DNA of 64,000 nt, from positions 35,508 to 99,507 of the forward strand of contig JAGVSM010001664.1 of NCBI GenBank assembly GCA_022494885.1, read 5' to 3'. A model generated the notes under the pieces. That model did no database searches and had not been told where the DNA came from. It saw only the letters and a list, made by a program, of their open reading frames with translations. The position numbers and the translations under genes are program-made. The stretch is from Micrasema longulum (Eukaryota; Arthropoda; Insecta; Trichoptera; Brachycentridae). Position 1 is the stretch's first letter. The number at the start of each line of letters is the position of its first letter. Positions 1 through 12,100 of the stretch are shown here, in pieces.

Positions 1-249
1 CTTTAAAAATTTTAATCCTAAATGAAAAAAAAACATCAAAATATTTTGATATAAAAAAAACAGAGTTTGCCCGATTTCTTCTTCCTCTCCACTGCTGAAT
101 AAAGGCCTACATAATATACTGTAAAGTTGAGCTCTAAAATGCGACTGTTTACCAGGGGAAACATATCTAGAAAGATGGCACCAGGATATGTGGATGTAGA
201 CGACTGTAGTCATGTTATTGTCATCACCGATAATTTCAGAAATTTGTTG

Positions 250-430
250 CAACAGAGGGAAAAAAATTGAGGAGGGAATGTGGAAGTCTAGGCATTTACA
301 GGACTCATGACCTGTCATTGGCTGGTTTAAGTGGCCACTATACACACTGTGTAACATTCACCATTCTGCCCATGTTTAAACGTCCACATTTCCTCAACTC
401 TTCCATCTGTTGACTTTTGTGAAGTAAACT
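250..430 (+). repeat. Single arm of the GTTGCAACAGAG foldback family
   Basis: Contains TTGTTGCAACAGAGGG, GGAAGTCTAGGCATTTACAG, CATTGGCTGGTTTAAGTGGC, ACATTCACCATTCTGCCC and CTCTTCCATCTGTTGA in the family order. The opposite arm is absent, so this is a fragment or a solo arm. Confidence 0.7.
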
Positions 431-2270
431 AAAGTTGAGTTTATGTCATTTTGATTTCCTGTTCCCTATATTAATTGGCTTCATGCATTAGAATTTTTTT
501 CTGTTTTTGGAACAGAGATTTTCGCATATATTTAATACATCGAATCATGTTATTCCACAAAGTTAACGCAGATTTGATAAATAACCTAATATTTCTTTTT
601 TCAGCAAAATTTGTCAATCGTTTTCTTTTGAAATTTGTGGCATTTTTAGTGATAAATTTTGTAAAAGAAAAAATAATCATGACGGGTTTTGATTCTCTGC
701 CCTTCAGATATTTTACGATTCGGAAAAATGTTAAATTTGAGTATCGTGTGTTTGTTTAGCGTGAAACATTTTTTATTAAAATAAAAGAAGCAAATATTTT
801 TTTGAATGAGTTTATTGTGCTCGAAAGCGGGAAAAATAAACATTTATTTTTTTAAGTTCATTTTATTTTTAAACGCCTTTTGTGACTAGTAATTACGTAG
901 CACTTTCTGTCGGCCCTGTTAATGGTAACTCTTGCCAACAAATCGACGTTATTTCGGAAGCGGTGCGTGTTAAATAGGCTTCTGATGCTTCGAGAACTGT
1001 GGGTTTGTTTCCATGGACCTCGGACTCGACGTACCCTCATAGGGCGTATCGTGGAGGCCAATTAACCAGACCTTTTCTGGAAATATGTTGCCAGATAACT
1101 TGTCACGCAGTAAATTAATGGTTTCACAGAGCCCTATACATTTGGCAAGCTCAAAGTGAATTTCCACAATTTGCGAGCCTTGTAAGGCATTCATTTGTTT
1201 ACCAATTGAAAGTTCAATCATTGTAAAAATTTAAGAAAACATCCAAATTTAATTTAGAGAATTTAAATGTCTTAGAAGCATCATCGCATACAAATATGTC
1301 GTCTTTTGACTGAATTTTACTATGAATAAAACAGGCAGAAAGGCCGATGCGAAATACAATATTAAAATACATTGAACATTCACTAGCTAACTACATAAAT
1401 ATACATATATGTACTTGTACTAATATTTACAAAGGGATTTGTTTTTACACAAACAGCGTCACATTGACAAATTTATCAAAACTTAAATTTTTAAAAACCT
1501 AGCATTTATCTACAAATATTTGGATATTCATACAAAATATCTTAAAAATAATGTTTCTTGTACATTTATGTGAAAAATGCAATTTTTGCAAATTAATATT
1601 TGTTGAAAAATGTAATTTTTCTTTTTTTTTTACCTATCAGACCGAATATTTTGTAGTGTCCATGTATTGAAATAATTATTTAACATTATTAATCTGTAAA
1701 TTTAACTAATTTAAATTTGAGTGAAACATATTTAAAACCTGCCTTAAAAAATATGATCTAGAAAGACAGCACGAGTGTGCTCCAAACAAAGCCAGCCAGC
1801 TGTCAAACTAAAAATAAAGTTTTCTGTGTAATGTCGATTACCTACTTGAGCAGAAAAAAATAGAGACACCGGTAGTTAAAAAATAAACTTGCCACATTTT
1901 CATTTCAATACGTAAAGAACACACAGCCTGAAATGGTAAAAAAATATGGCATTGTATAATTTTTTTAAATATTTATTCTTTGCCATGTTAGTATTAATTA
2001 TTTACATTTTTATGGCATTTTACAAAATGACAGTCGATTTTACAATAATTGCAAGTTCATTTTGTTTAAAAATTAATATAAATATTGCTAGCATTAAATA
2101 ATATTCTTAACAAAAAAATTATAATTACAATCGAATTATTACAATATTATTTGGTTCTAAGTAATTTCAATTACATTATCTCATTAACATAAGTAAAATA
2201 TAACTACATTTATAGATAATTATTGTATTTTTCATAAAAATGTCTTTGTCAAATTATAAAAACATTTTTT
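430..2270. other. AT-rich intergenic DNA
   Basis: No gene supported. An overlapping pair of minus-strand frames at 858-1221 (EKVWLIGLHDTPYEG) has slightly less AT-rich composition and could be an old fragment of a coding element, but I cannot place it. Confidence 0.4.
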
Positions 2271-2278
2271 TAACAACG

Positions 2279-3840
2279 AGGTATGTTCAGAAAGTAAGTT
2301 CCGTTCGACAGATTAAAAAAAACAAGCACGCATTAAAAAAATTAATTATTTAAACCTTAAGGGTCAGATATTCGAAACATCGCTTCGCATCATTCCAACA
2401 GAAGAAATGTCAATGATGATTGAACTGTTAATTATATGCAGATAGTTAAGTAAAAAGGTATGATTGAAATTTTTACAATTCCATGAGAAATAAATGCAGG
2501 AACTTAGCAGAAATGATTTTCTGTCATGCTCCGTGCGCCTGTTATAGACTTTTTATAAAAAAAAAAATATTTCACAATCCCAGATAAACACAAACAAACA
2601 AACCAACGCCACATCACTATCTTTACATACAGACCTCGCTTCCTCTACATTCGTACATCTTTTCATGCACGCACGCCGATTATTCCTACTCTTGACATGT
2701 CCATATTCAAGTATTCGATGGACTTGATCGTGCCATGTCTTTTTCGGTCTTCCTCGTTTTCTGCATCCATCAACATTCGCATCGTAGATCCTTTTAGCCG
2801 TTCTTTCGCTGTCCATTCGCTCTACATGTCCAAACCAACGCAGCACCCCTTTCTTGATTCTGTCGATAATGCATGTCTCAGCCTTACACAGTTCACGGAT
2901 CTCGACATTTGTGCACCTATCATAAATCGTTTTACCACACATTCACCTGAGGAATCGCATTTCGATAGCATTTAACCTACTTTCATCATCATTTTTCCAA
3001 TTCCATACTTCGCTTCCATACATTAGAGAGTTGGCACTAGAACTCCATTGTGAACTGCTAGTTTAGCCTCCTGCAATAAACAATCCCAGATAAAATAAGT
3101 TAAATCTCTAAGTGCATTAAAAACATTTCAAAGTAATTTTGGGAATATTTCAAAACGCTAATCTCCTGTCTTCATACAAATGTATATTTGAGGTTTAGAC
3201 AATTCTAACAATACAATTGTATTTATCATTGTTGGAATAAACTTCATAAGTCCGTTAATAAATAAATATAAAAACTTATTTGTCAGTTTGGAGAAATACT
3301 TTGAGCTGGACGCACGTCAGTTTGAAGAGTGAATTTTTTTCAAAAATATAAGGCGACATGTGGGACTGTGTAAGTACACGTAATACCTAGCTTTAGCGAC
3401 CTACTAGAGTCCTTGGGATTTGAACTATTATTTTAACCCCCACCAGTTTGTAGGCACTTGTCATATTGCGGCAAAAGTTTTTGCATCCCCTCTTCATAAA
3501 AGGGGCACTTCGTTCCTCGTCGTGCACATTATCACAACCTCAATATCATTGAATCACACGTTCTCCGTACACCTCACAGATCTGTTAATGGACGTGGACT
3601 GATTTAATGTTCTTCGCATTAAGGAAACAAATTACTGACCTAATCTCACAAACGGCGGGATTTAAAATTTTATTCAGCATTTCAAACAAGCACCACGAAG
3701 CGTACACAACAGTCAGCTAACTCATGATGGTGTCAACTCCATCCCAATAAGCCAGTGTATGTAACACACATGCGCGAAGCTGCCATCGCAGCGCTGTGAT
3801 GGCAAGAAATACAAACTGAACTTACTTTCTGGATATACCT
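2279..3840. mobile_element. Probable mariner-like element remnant with decayed TIRs
   Basis: The left end AGGTATGTTCAGAAAGTAAG (from 2279) and the complement of the right end (up to 3840, AGGTATATCCAGAAAGTAAG) agree at 17 of 20 positions. The interior holds an RTE fragment and no recognisable transposase. A similar single end (TGTTCAGAAAGTAAAT) lies on the minus strand near 25985-26003. Confidence 0.45.
2553..3080 (-). mobile_element. RTE-like non-LTR retrotransposon 3' fragment
   Basis: Translation gives [38 protein letters not shown] and GRPKKTWHDQVHRILE, the recurring C-terminal tail of RTE-type reverse transcriptase ORFs, open for 129 codons from 2942. Upstream bases to about 3080 continue it in broken frames. 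At least six copies of this family are in the window. Confidence 0.85.
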
Positions 3841-3986
3841 GGTATAAACATGGCTAAAGACTAGTGCCGACCGAAACAAGATTATCAGCTGAAACCAGAA
3901 CCGAATTTCGGCTTCTGTTCTAGTTTTGACAAAAACCGAAACATATTTAAAGTTAAACCTTACGAGAAAATAAGTGTTAAATAAAA

Positions 3987-4248
3987 TCTGTACCTCAGAG
4001 GCAGACGGATGCAAATCCAGAATTTGATGAAATGACATTTTGATTTTCGTATCCAGTTTATTTATGATCATTACATTGATCTTGAAAAAATTTAAATCTT
4101 ATAATGAATGAAACAATGTATTAAGATACTGAAAATACAAATTAATGTTCTGAATTATCAGAAATCACTTTGAGAAAGTAGATTCTTTGGGCCGTTGTTG
4201 AACATTTGACGTTTGGATTTGCATCTGTCGCCTCTTGAGGTACAGAAA
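3987..4248. repeat. Short inverted-repeat (MITE-like) unit
   Basis: About 33 bp at 3987-4018 (TCTGTACCTCAGAGGCAG, then GGATGCAAATCCA) pair with the complement at 4212-4248 with few mismatches. The 262-bp unit has no coding content. Surrounding bases 3860-4450 are rich in CCGAAAC repeats. Confidence 0.5.
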
Positions 4249-4259
4249 TACACTATGAA

Positions 4260-5220
4260 ATAAAAAGCATAAATTAAATGTGACAACTAACAACACTCAC
4301 CGGCCAAATGCCGAAACAAACTAAAAGTCACAGGTCACACGGCCGAGTCACGAGCCATAAGATGCATCCGAGTACAGCCGGATGTAATCTGACACATTCC
4401 GACCGCAGGTTTCAGCTGGGCCAAATCCGAAACTTCAATTAGTCACTACTAAGGTATCAAACTTCGTCATCAAAATGTTTCGTATGTATTAAATAATAAT
4501 TTTAACTGTAAACGGGGGCTGGAATACAAACGAGCCACGCGCTTCGTAGCTGCCAGGCGTGTTGTATATAATTTAAATTTGACATCCAATGGTGTTATTT
4601 TTACAAAAATGGCGTCACATAAATTAACTAATAATTATTATCAATGACGTATAATAAATAAACACGTTACAAGCGCATAATAAATGTCATTTTTATTTGT
4701 GATAACTGGCCTCTCGTGCCTTCATTCTCCATTGAACTTTTGTTGTGATCAGACGTGACGCTATGTAAAAAAAATGCCATTTCATGATGAGAAAATACTT
4801 AGCTACATTGCAATTGTAGGATACATAACATTCGTACAAACAACCAAACCATTACGCTGTTTATCCATAGGGGTAGAAGTAAAATGGATTGTCTCATTCG
4901 CCCAAACCAATATTGAATCAACTGCTCCACAACTGCTTATGTTATGTTTTTTCATTGTGCGTTTTGTAATATAAATAATATAGATGTACATAAATTAATT
5001 ATAAACATAAATACGTAGTATTTAAAACTGTCTGAACATTTTGTTAATTATCTCTGTTTATTAAGTTAGTCTTTTTGTTTATTCTCAATTGTAAAAACAT
5101 TTCAAAAAAGTATATTGTTAAGCATCCTCGGCACGGGTAACCCGTGAGGTCACATTATTTTTATTATTAAATATAATTTATAGTGAAAAAATATGAATAA
5201 ATAAATAAATATCACTATGT
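4260..5220. other. Intergenic, nothing recognised
   Basis: Contains short ORFs on both strands at 4774-4991 that overlap each other and have no family signal. GC rises around 4320-4450, without a clear cause. Confidence 0.4.
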
Positions 5221-5224
5221 CATT

Positions 5225-5760
5225 ACATACACGCATCTTCTCATGCACACACGCCGATTATTCCAAATGTTGACATGTCCATTTTCAAAAATTACGAGGG
5301 TCATTTGGAAAGTAATAACCGTTTGGGAATATAAAAAAAATCTTGTGTACATAAACAAATATTAACGTTTTATTTGTAAAGAGCATACGATGGAGGAGTA
5401 TGACGCTGGGAAACAAAAACTCGTCACACGTTACGACAAATGCTTAAATTGGCTAGGCGACTATGGAGAGAAGAATTTAAGGTATGTTCTTCACAAATAA
5501 AACGTTAATATTTGTTTTTATACACTAGATTTTTTTATATTCCCAAACGGGTACTACCTTCTGGATGCCCCTCGTAGATTTGGTTATGCCATGGCTTTCT
5601 CGGTCTTGCTCGTTTTCTGCATCCATCAACGTTCGCACCGTAAATCCTTCAAGCCGTTCTTCCACTGTCCATTCGCTCCACATGTCCAATCCAACACGGA
5701 ACTCCTTTCTTGATTTTTACGATAACGCTTATCTCGCATCTCTTTCTCACAATAACATTT
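5225..5760 (-). mobile_element. RTE-like fragment split by a MITE
   Basis: The two flanks (5225-5290 and 5578-5760) are in the same orientation and match the complement of the RTE tail seen at 2553-3080 (ACACGCCGATTATTCCA, CATGTCCATTTTCAAA, TCTTGCTCGTTTTCTGC). A 280-bp inverted-repeat element interrupts them. Confidence 0.75.
5295..5574. mobile_element. Mariner-derived MITE with long terminal inverted repeats
   Basis: 280 bp starting CGAGGGTCATTTGGAAAGTA and ending with the related complement (GGATGCCCCTCG), flanked by TA on both sides (5293-5294, 5575-5576). The arms match for about 85 bp. The centre, plus strand near 5392-5480, reads RYDKCLNWLGDYGEK, a mariner transposase C-terminal pattern, so this is an internally deleted mariner with one end duplicated. 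Confidence 0.8.
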
Positions 5761-6066
5761 GTATGTGTATTATGATTTGCTATCTCTTTTATAAAAATTG
5801 TTGAAAGCAACGCCATATTTGCTAAATCTAAGATCCGCTTAGTGAGGGAATAATGTGTCTATTTACTATACGTCGGTGATTATTATAACTAAAATATCTT
5901 TGTGAGTTTTGACTATTCGAAGAGCGCCTCTTCATCGCAGAAGCTGCTCGTCGTAGAATAAATAACTTGGTCACAACACAAGGAATATAATGTACGGAGT
6001 CACAGTTCCTTGCTCAGAGTTAATCGAGCTTCCACCGAGGTGTGTGCAAATGTCCCGGGTTCATTT

Positions 6067-6129
6067 TCACTTTTCTTGGTATTTTATTCGAAAACAGTTC
6101 ACGTTAAAATGTCGGCACATCTGTCGGAC
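6067..6129 (-). CDS. EPT1: EPT1 coding exon 8 (C-terminus and stop)
   Basis: Twenty codons, [20 protein letters not shown], then TGA. The acceptor TTTATAG fits the phase-0 end of exon 7, giving [14 protein letters not shown], which aligns with vertebrate HYGVRVVKQLSSHF. It was found by homology to the family tail. Because the protein ends here, the vertebrate selenocysteine extension is absent. Confidence 0.85.
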   Translation of the reverse strand, partial: VRQMCRHFNVNCFRIKYQEK

Positions 6130-9100
6130 CTATAAACAAAAACAAAAAAATTATGATGGATTTAATTTATTGTTTCATATAATACTAATTAGGTATTCAT
6201 TCAATTCCCCAGCTATCCGCATGCAGCAGCTTGCAAATCAATACAGTGATGATTTAGATCAATACAGTGCACTGAGGTCCCCCCCGTAGGTCCATAGCCC
6301 TGTAATTGTTTTATTAGGCAATAATTGTAGTCTGCAATACTTTACTGGCTGTTGAACCCATTTAGAAGTTAATGAATAGAAAGCAGATAGCTGCTAAACT
6401 GCTGCTGATATGTACAGTAAAATAGGTCCATATTATCTGCAGAAACCGTATTCAACAAGCGAATTACCCTATTAATGGGAGAATTCTGACTTGCATTAGT
6501 GTGCGTGCTTCTGGTTGTGTAAAACGGTGCATGAGATCTCGCTCTAGTATAATTATTGGGAACATACGAACTGGACCCCGATTACAATGGAAAGTTAACA
6601 GAGTTATCTTCGACTGTGTATAAAGAAAAAACCGATATTTGTGTAAGAAAATGAGTATATTTGCATGAGTATTTTTGTCGGTAAACTATAATTGAACATG
6701 TTTAGAAGAAAAAATGTATGCACATTCTGCTTTTCATACAAAAAAAATAATTTTACTTTGTAGATAAAATTAAAGATAAATGTTGACTTCCCATTGTAAT
6801 CGGGGCACTGCTCTCTTTCAGTATAATTGCATTATATATACAGGTAAACGTCGTTTTGCGCCAGTTCGATTTACAATTATGGCGGTTGGTGCGCCGCGGC
6901 GTGGGATACCCCGGTAAGACAGTAGGCGCCGCGATTCTAATAGCAGACACAAATTTACACTTTGTTTTATTCTATTACCGTGTACGCGAGCAGCCTATTG
7001 TGTGTGTGAAATTGTTTCCGAATAAGTTTTCTTTTTGTTTTAATATTATTAAAATTAAAATATTTGTAGTTTATGACTGCAAGAAAGGAAGCAACAATCA
7101 AAGCAAATGAAATTAGATGCTTTTTTAAAAAAAAAGGGTGAGAATTTAATTTAGTATCGACGAACTGGTCAGTTAGTATTTACTATAAAAAATTCATTAT
7201 TTATATCAAGAGATTATTATTTATTTAGTAAACTTTTGTATTTATTAAATACATTTATAATTTATTTTGAATAAATATATAGGATATGTATTAAATAAAC
7301 ATGTTAGATTGTTTAAATTTATTGCAACAGAGAGGGAAAACATTTTTGAGAAGGGAATATGGAAGTCTAGGCATTTAATTTTCTAGGTATAGTATCATAT
7401 GAAACAATTAATTAAGTCTAGGCAGTAATTGTTTTCTTTTAATGCAACTGTTCGACCTCTTCTAGAATATGCCTCCGTGGTCTGGTCTCCATTCTATGTC
7501 AATCGCATAAATCACATTGAATCAGTCCAACATCGCTCGCTTCGAAAAGTAGCGTGGATGCTCGGACTAGAGAGAGGTACTTATTGTTATGCTGATATAG
7601 AGTCAATGTTAAATATTTCTAGTCTACAAAAACGTAGAACTAATATTGACTCCATATATATGTTCGGCATACTAAATGGGATAATCGATGTTCCATCATT
7701 ACTGGGACAAGTAAAATTCAATATTCTGACTCGTAGGTTGAGAGACAATGAAGTACTGTCCATCGATCAGCATAGAACTAACTATGGCCTTAATTCTCCA
7801 ATGACCCGTCTTTGTCGTATTGTTAACTTAAGGCAAGATCTAGACTTTTTTGGTTTAAGTTTATAACGATTTAAACGAGCACTAAATAAATAATAGTCCA
7901 GATCTTGTCTCGATGTCCCTTATGTTTGTCAATGCTTCTTTTTTTTATGTTTTAAACTATTCTTTTATTGTAATATTTAAACCCTATAAATTGTATACAT
8001 GGACAATTTCCGTTAATAAATATAATAGTGGTTATTAAACTCTTCCTCTTTGGAGTCGGTGAGCTTACCACACATGTTCCGTAGTGCACGTGCGAGCCCA
8101 CGGCCAGCAGGCACGTGGCGTAGAGCAGGAGGCGCTCCAGGCGCGGCAGGAGCAGGGACAGCAGGGCGCAGCAGGCCAGGGGCGGCAGGAGGGGGTTGGA
8201 GGCGGAGCAGCGGGTGCCGCTCATCTGGGACACTATCAGGCGGCACTGAAACGGGCGGACACCGTTAGAAATACAACCTGTCAGATCTGGGTGTTGTACG
8301 GAAGACGCTTGAAATAATACTCTCGAGTATTTATACTATAGTCCTTGAAATTTAGCTTGATTAAAATGACAGCTGCCAAACTAATGTCAATAGTGATGGG
8401 AAATTACTGATCACTGATCATGTACCGATCAAATAGATTTTATCAGTGTTTTCATGCAAACATGAAACTGAAAAAATTGATATAAAAATGTAAAAACAAG
8501 CCTATTATAGTATGTTTAATACAATTATTTACCAAAAATAAGACATTTATACTTTTTTCGTGAACATTATCAAATGAATTATTTTTTTATTCGATCAATT
8601 TAAAAATAATAACGAAAACAAGACATTTGGACTTACGCTGACATTGCTGAAGAGAGTCCCTATGAGAAGATAGACCGCCCGAGGATCGTAGTCCAGGATG
8701 TTGTTAGGAGAAGTGGCGACCCAGAAGGTGGAAAAGAAGATCACTCCTATGAGAGCGTATAGAGGCCGAGTGGCCTCTAAGAATCCGTAGCCTTTGCCGC
8801 TGTTGTCACGGTAACATCTGGATAAAGATGAGAGAGATTCCTCTAATTCTATTTACTAATATTTAAAGCATTAACTTTGTTGTCAGACATTTCAATAAAT
8901 GTTAGTAAATATTTTGCACTGTCAGAACTACAGGGTCGTAACTGTAAATAACATTATTTTGAGTAAAAATCACCACAATCAAAATATTTGCTGTAGATAA
9001 CTGAAAACTCTATATTCCTAGGATAATTCAGATTTCTTTGCCCAGCTAGTTTTTTTTATTTTTATTAAAATAAAATTGTTAAGAAAATAAGTATAAAATT

Positions 9101-12100
9101 GCAAATATTTCTACATACATAATTAATAATAACGTTTCTACCTCTCGAACAGAGTGAAAACTTGTGCATAGAGAGGGGGTTCGTTTTAATAAAAAAAAAT
9201 ATATATATAAGTAAGGTAAATATATTCTTTTGTACCCAGAAATACATTTTCTTTTATATACGGTTTTTTGTATGTGTGGCTATATAGTTTAAAAGTAAAT
9301 TAATCTCCTACAAATTTTCATATGCGGGCTCCACAGTTTTAATGAAAGTAAATTAAAATCCACTTTTTAATCACATTTCTCTGATTGAAAGCATGGTTAT
9401 ACATAAAAATATTTTATTTTTAATGAATAACAAAAAAAAAATTGGATGATTGTGTCATTTTAGAAATATTTGAAGCGTGTATTTTCATTATTAGAATTCT
9501 CTTTAAAGCCATATCGTAAATAATTCCAGAAATGATTTGATGTATGTAATGCAAAAAACTGAAAAAAATGTAACTAACAACGCGATCACAACTAAGAAAC
9601 ACCGTACGTGTGTGCAAAATGATGCCAACTTTATGATTGGCATCATTTTGGCGGCCTCCGTGGTGTAGTGGTCAAGATGCTTGACTCACGCACGGAAGGT
9701 TCCGGGTTCGATTCCCGGTGAGAACACAAAAATTAAAATGTGATTTTTCTCAAGCCTGGTTGTTCTGTAATGTAATTCACCACTGTAATTAGGCCTCCTG
9801 GCCTGTTGTGGTGCAAAAAAAAATAAATGAAAAAATGAAATAATTCTATGGCCAGAGCTCTAATTTAATTTTCAGATATAAAATTGAAAACAACCTCACT
9901 GTCAAATTATTTATTGTTTCAGCATTTACTTTGTGGAAAGACATTTTGAATTTATTTAAAATAAAACACTTTGTAAAGGATGAGGATGGGTAATACTGAT
10001 TACCCGAAACTAGTCGTGTATTTAATGTAATAAACTCTTGTGTGGTAAATTTACAAAGTGTTTTATTTTAAATAAACCTCACTGTCATCCAAAAATGTAT
10101 TGCCACGCAAATGTTCCTCGAGTTTTGAGAATAGCCGGTAGTCACAAGGTCAGATGAATATGGAAGGTGTTAAACCAATTCAAACCCAGCTCCGCGGATA
10201 GCAGCCATCGACACTAACGCCTCTTGTGCTGGAGCATTGTCCAGAATTTTACAGCGGTCAGCGGCCTGTTGTAACTAAACCATTGCGAGTTTCAACTTGT
10301 CGCTCGGTACTTTTTACACGTAGCCATATTAGGCTACATAATTCACACACATCACCTCGAAGCAGGTCAGGGGTGAAAAATATAAACCAACCTTCGTACT
10401 CTAGTGCTTCAAACAAACAATTTTTAAAATAACTCACTTGTATATATTCCATAATGTAACAGGGAAGTTGCACGCCAGCGAAGTGAGATAGATGAGAGTC
10501 TCGAACAGTGTTCCCGAGTTGTATCCAAACGGCAGATCTGATTTCCACATAGAGTGACTGAACAATCCTGTGGCCAGGAACACAAATGAAGAACTCTGAA
10601 ATAAAAAAATAAATATTTGTCTAACTTGATAAATTCCACTTTAAAATTTTTTATAACATTTTTTCTTCTGTCTTTTCCAACTGGTGTATTCATTTAACAT
10701 TCTACATACATATGTGGGGTTCATAGTCCATTGGTCGATGACACACACACACGTGCTAAATAATTTTACCTGAAATATAGTGTAATGACTCCAAGAAGAA
10801 ACTCAGCGTTTTCTATTAAATCCAATACAAAATATCGAGCCATAATCGGCAGAACAACGTAAGCGACAAATAGTGAATTGTGCAGAAGAAGGTTTTTTTT
10901 TATTTTTGTTCCATAAAGGTTTTATTTAATAATTCGGTAAATGGGTATAATGGTTGGTTACTGCCAATACTAAAATGACAGCCAAATTGTTTAAATACCT
11001 TCCGCTTTTAAGATAGGCGCGGTAACACTGTTTTGCCTATAACTCTGACAGTGGTGCGAGCTAGCGTAACCGCCTACATTGTCGTCGGTTACGTGATTTT
11101 TTTATTTTCATAATGTTAACAGAAATACATGTAAAAATATATAACCAATAAAATATACAGATAATAAAACCAACGACCGATATCCACAGAAATAATAATA
11201 ATATCCACTCTTACAATACATGACATGTTAGTGTGTGAGAGGGTGGGTGAGTGGGTGTTATAATAGAATGAGGGTGGACATGTGTGTAAATATTATTGCA
11301 CAAGTGTCAAAAATATATAAAATATAAAGAATTAGATATAAAATAAGATTTTATTATAGAAACTACTGTGTTTTAAAAGGCGCATTTTTGTTGTTTTGGT
11401 TAGCTTAAAAATAATGTGTCAACATATAGATAATTATTTTTTTTAAGAGTGGAATGATGCGGAGTAACACATTTTTTATTTTTTTTTTTTTTTAAATAAA
11501 AACCTTTATTAGCATAAATAAAACAATTAACACATTCAGTATAACACGTAAGGTTGAACTTGCCAAAAAAGAGTCTGGCTCTTGTGTTTGGCAAGTTTAC
11601 AAAATAACATAAAAAAAGAAACAAAAAATGCAAAACAAAATAATAATAGAATAAATAAAAAATTAAACAATTTTTAAAAAATTGAGAAAATATAACACTA
11701 GAAAATATTAAAATAAAAACACAAAATTTATAAACACAGGCATATATTAAACATACATCTCCATTTTCAAAATACAGTTAATGTAAATTATGTCAAGAAG
11801 CTTTTCTTTAATTTATCCTTAAATTTTTCGTAATTTATTTCTTGATGTAGATTTTGTGGTAAATTATTGAAAAGCTTCCGTCCTATGTAAGTATGATGAT
11901 TTTTGGCTGTGGTAGTTTTAGTTCTCTGTAGAGCAAGGCATCCTGTTCTTAACCTTCCCGTAATACGGTCTGATGGGAGGCTCTCCTTATGCACCCGGAG
12001 CATACAACACTTTCCGTAAATATCCTCCACTCTTAAAACATTAAATTTTTTTAATAGTTCGGTAGTTGAGAACAAGGATGGTTTATAAAGTATTATTTTA

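Noticed and set aside
858..1221. Two overlapping minus-strand ORFs with protein-like composition
   Set aside because: No conserved family recognised, no splice context and no start support; left only as a note.
8013..8317. Several overlapping GC-rich ORFs (Ala/Gly/Arg-rich) on both strands
   Set aside because: They are other-frame shadows of EPT1 exon 7; only the frame containing SQMSGTRC matches a family.
9651..9725. Possible tRNA gene (A and B boxes)
   Set aside because: No acceptor-stem complementarity, poly(A) tail, and several dispersed copies: a SINE.
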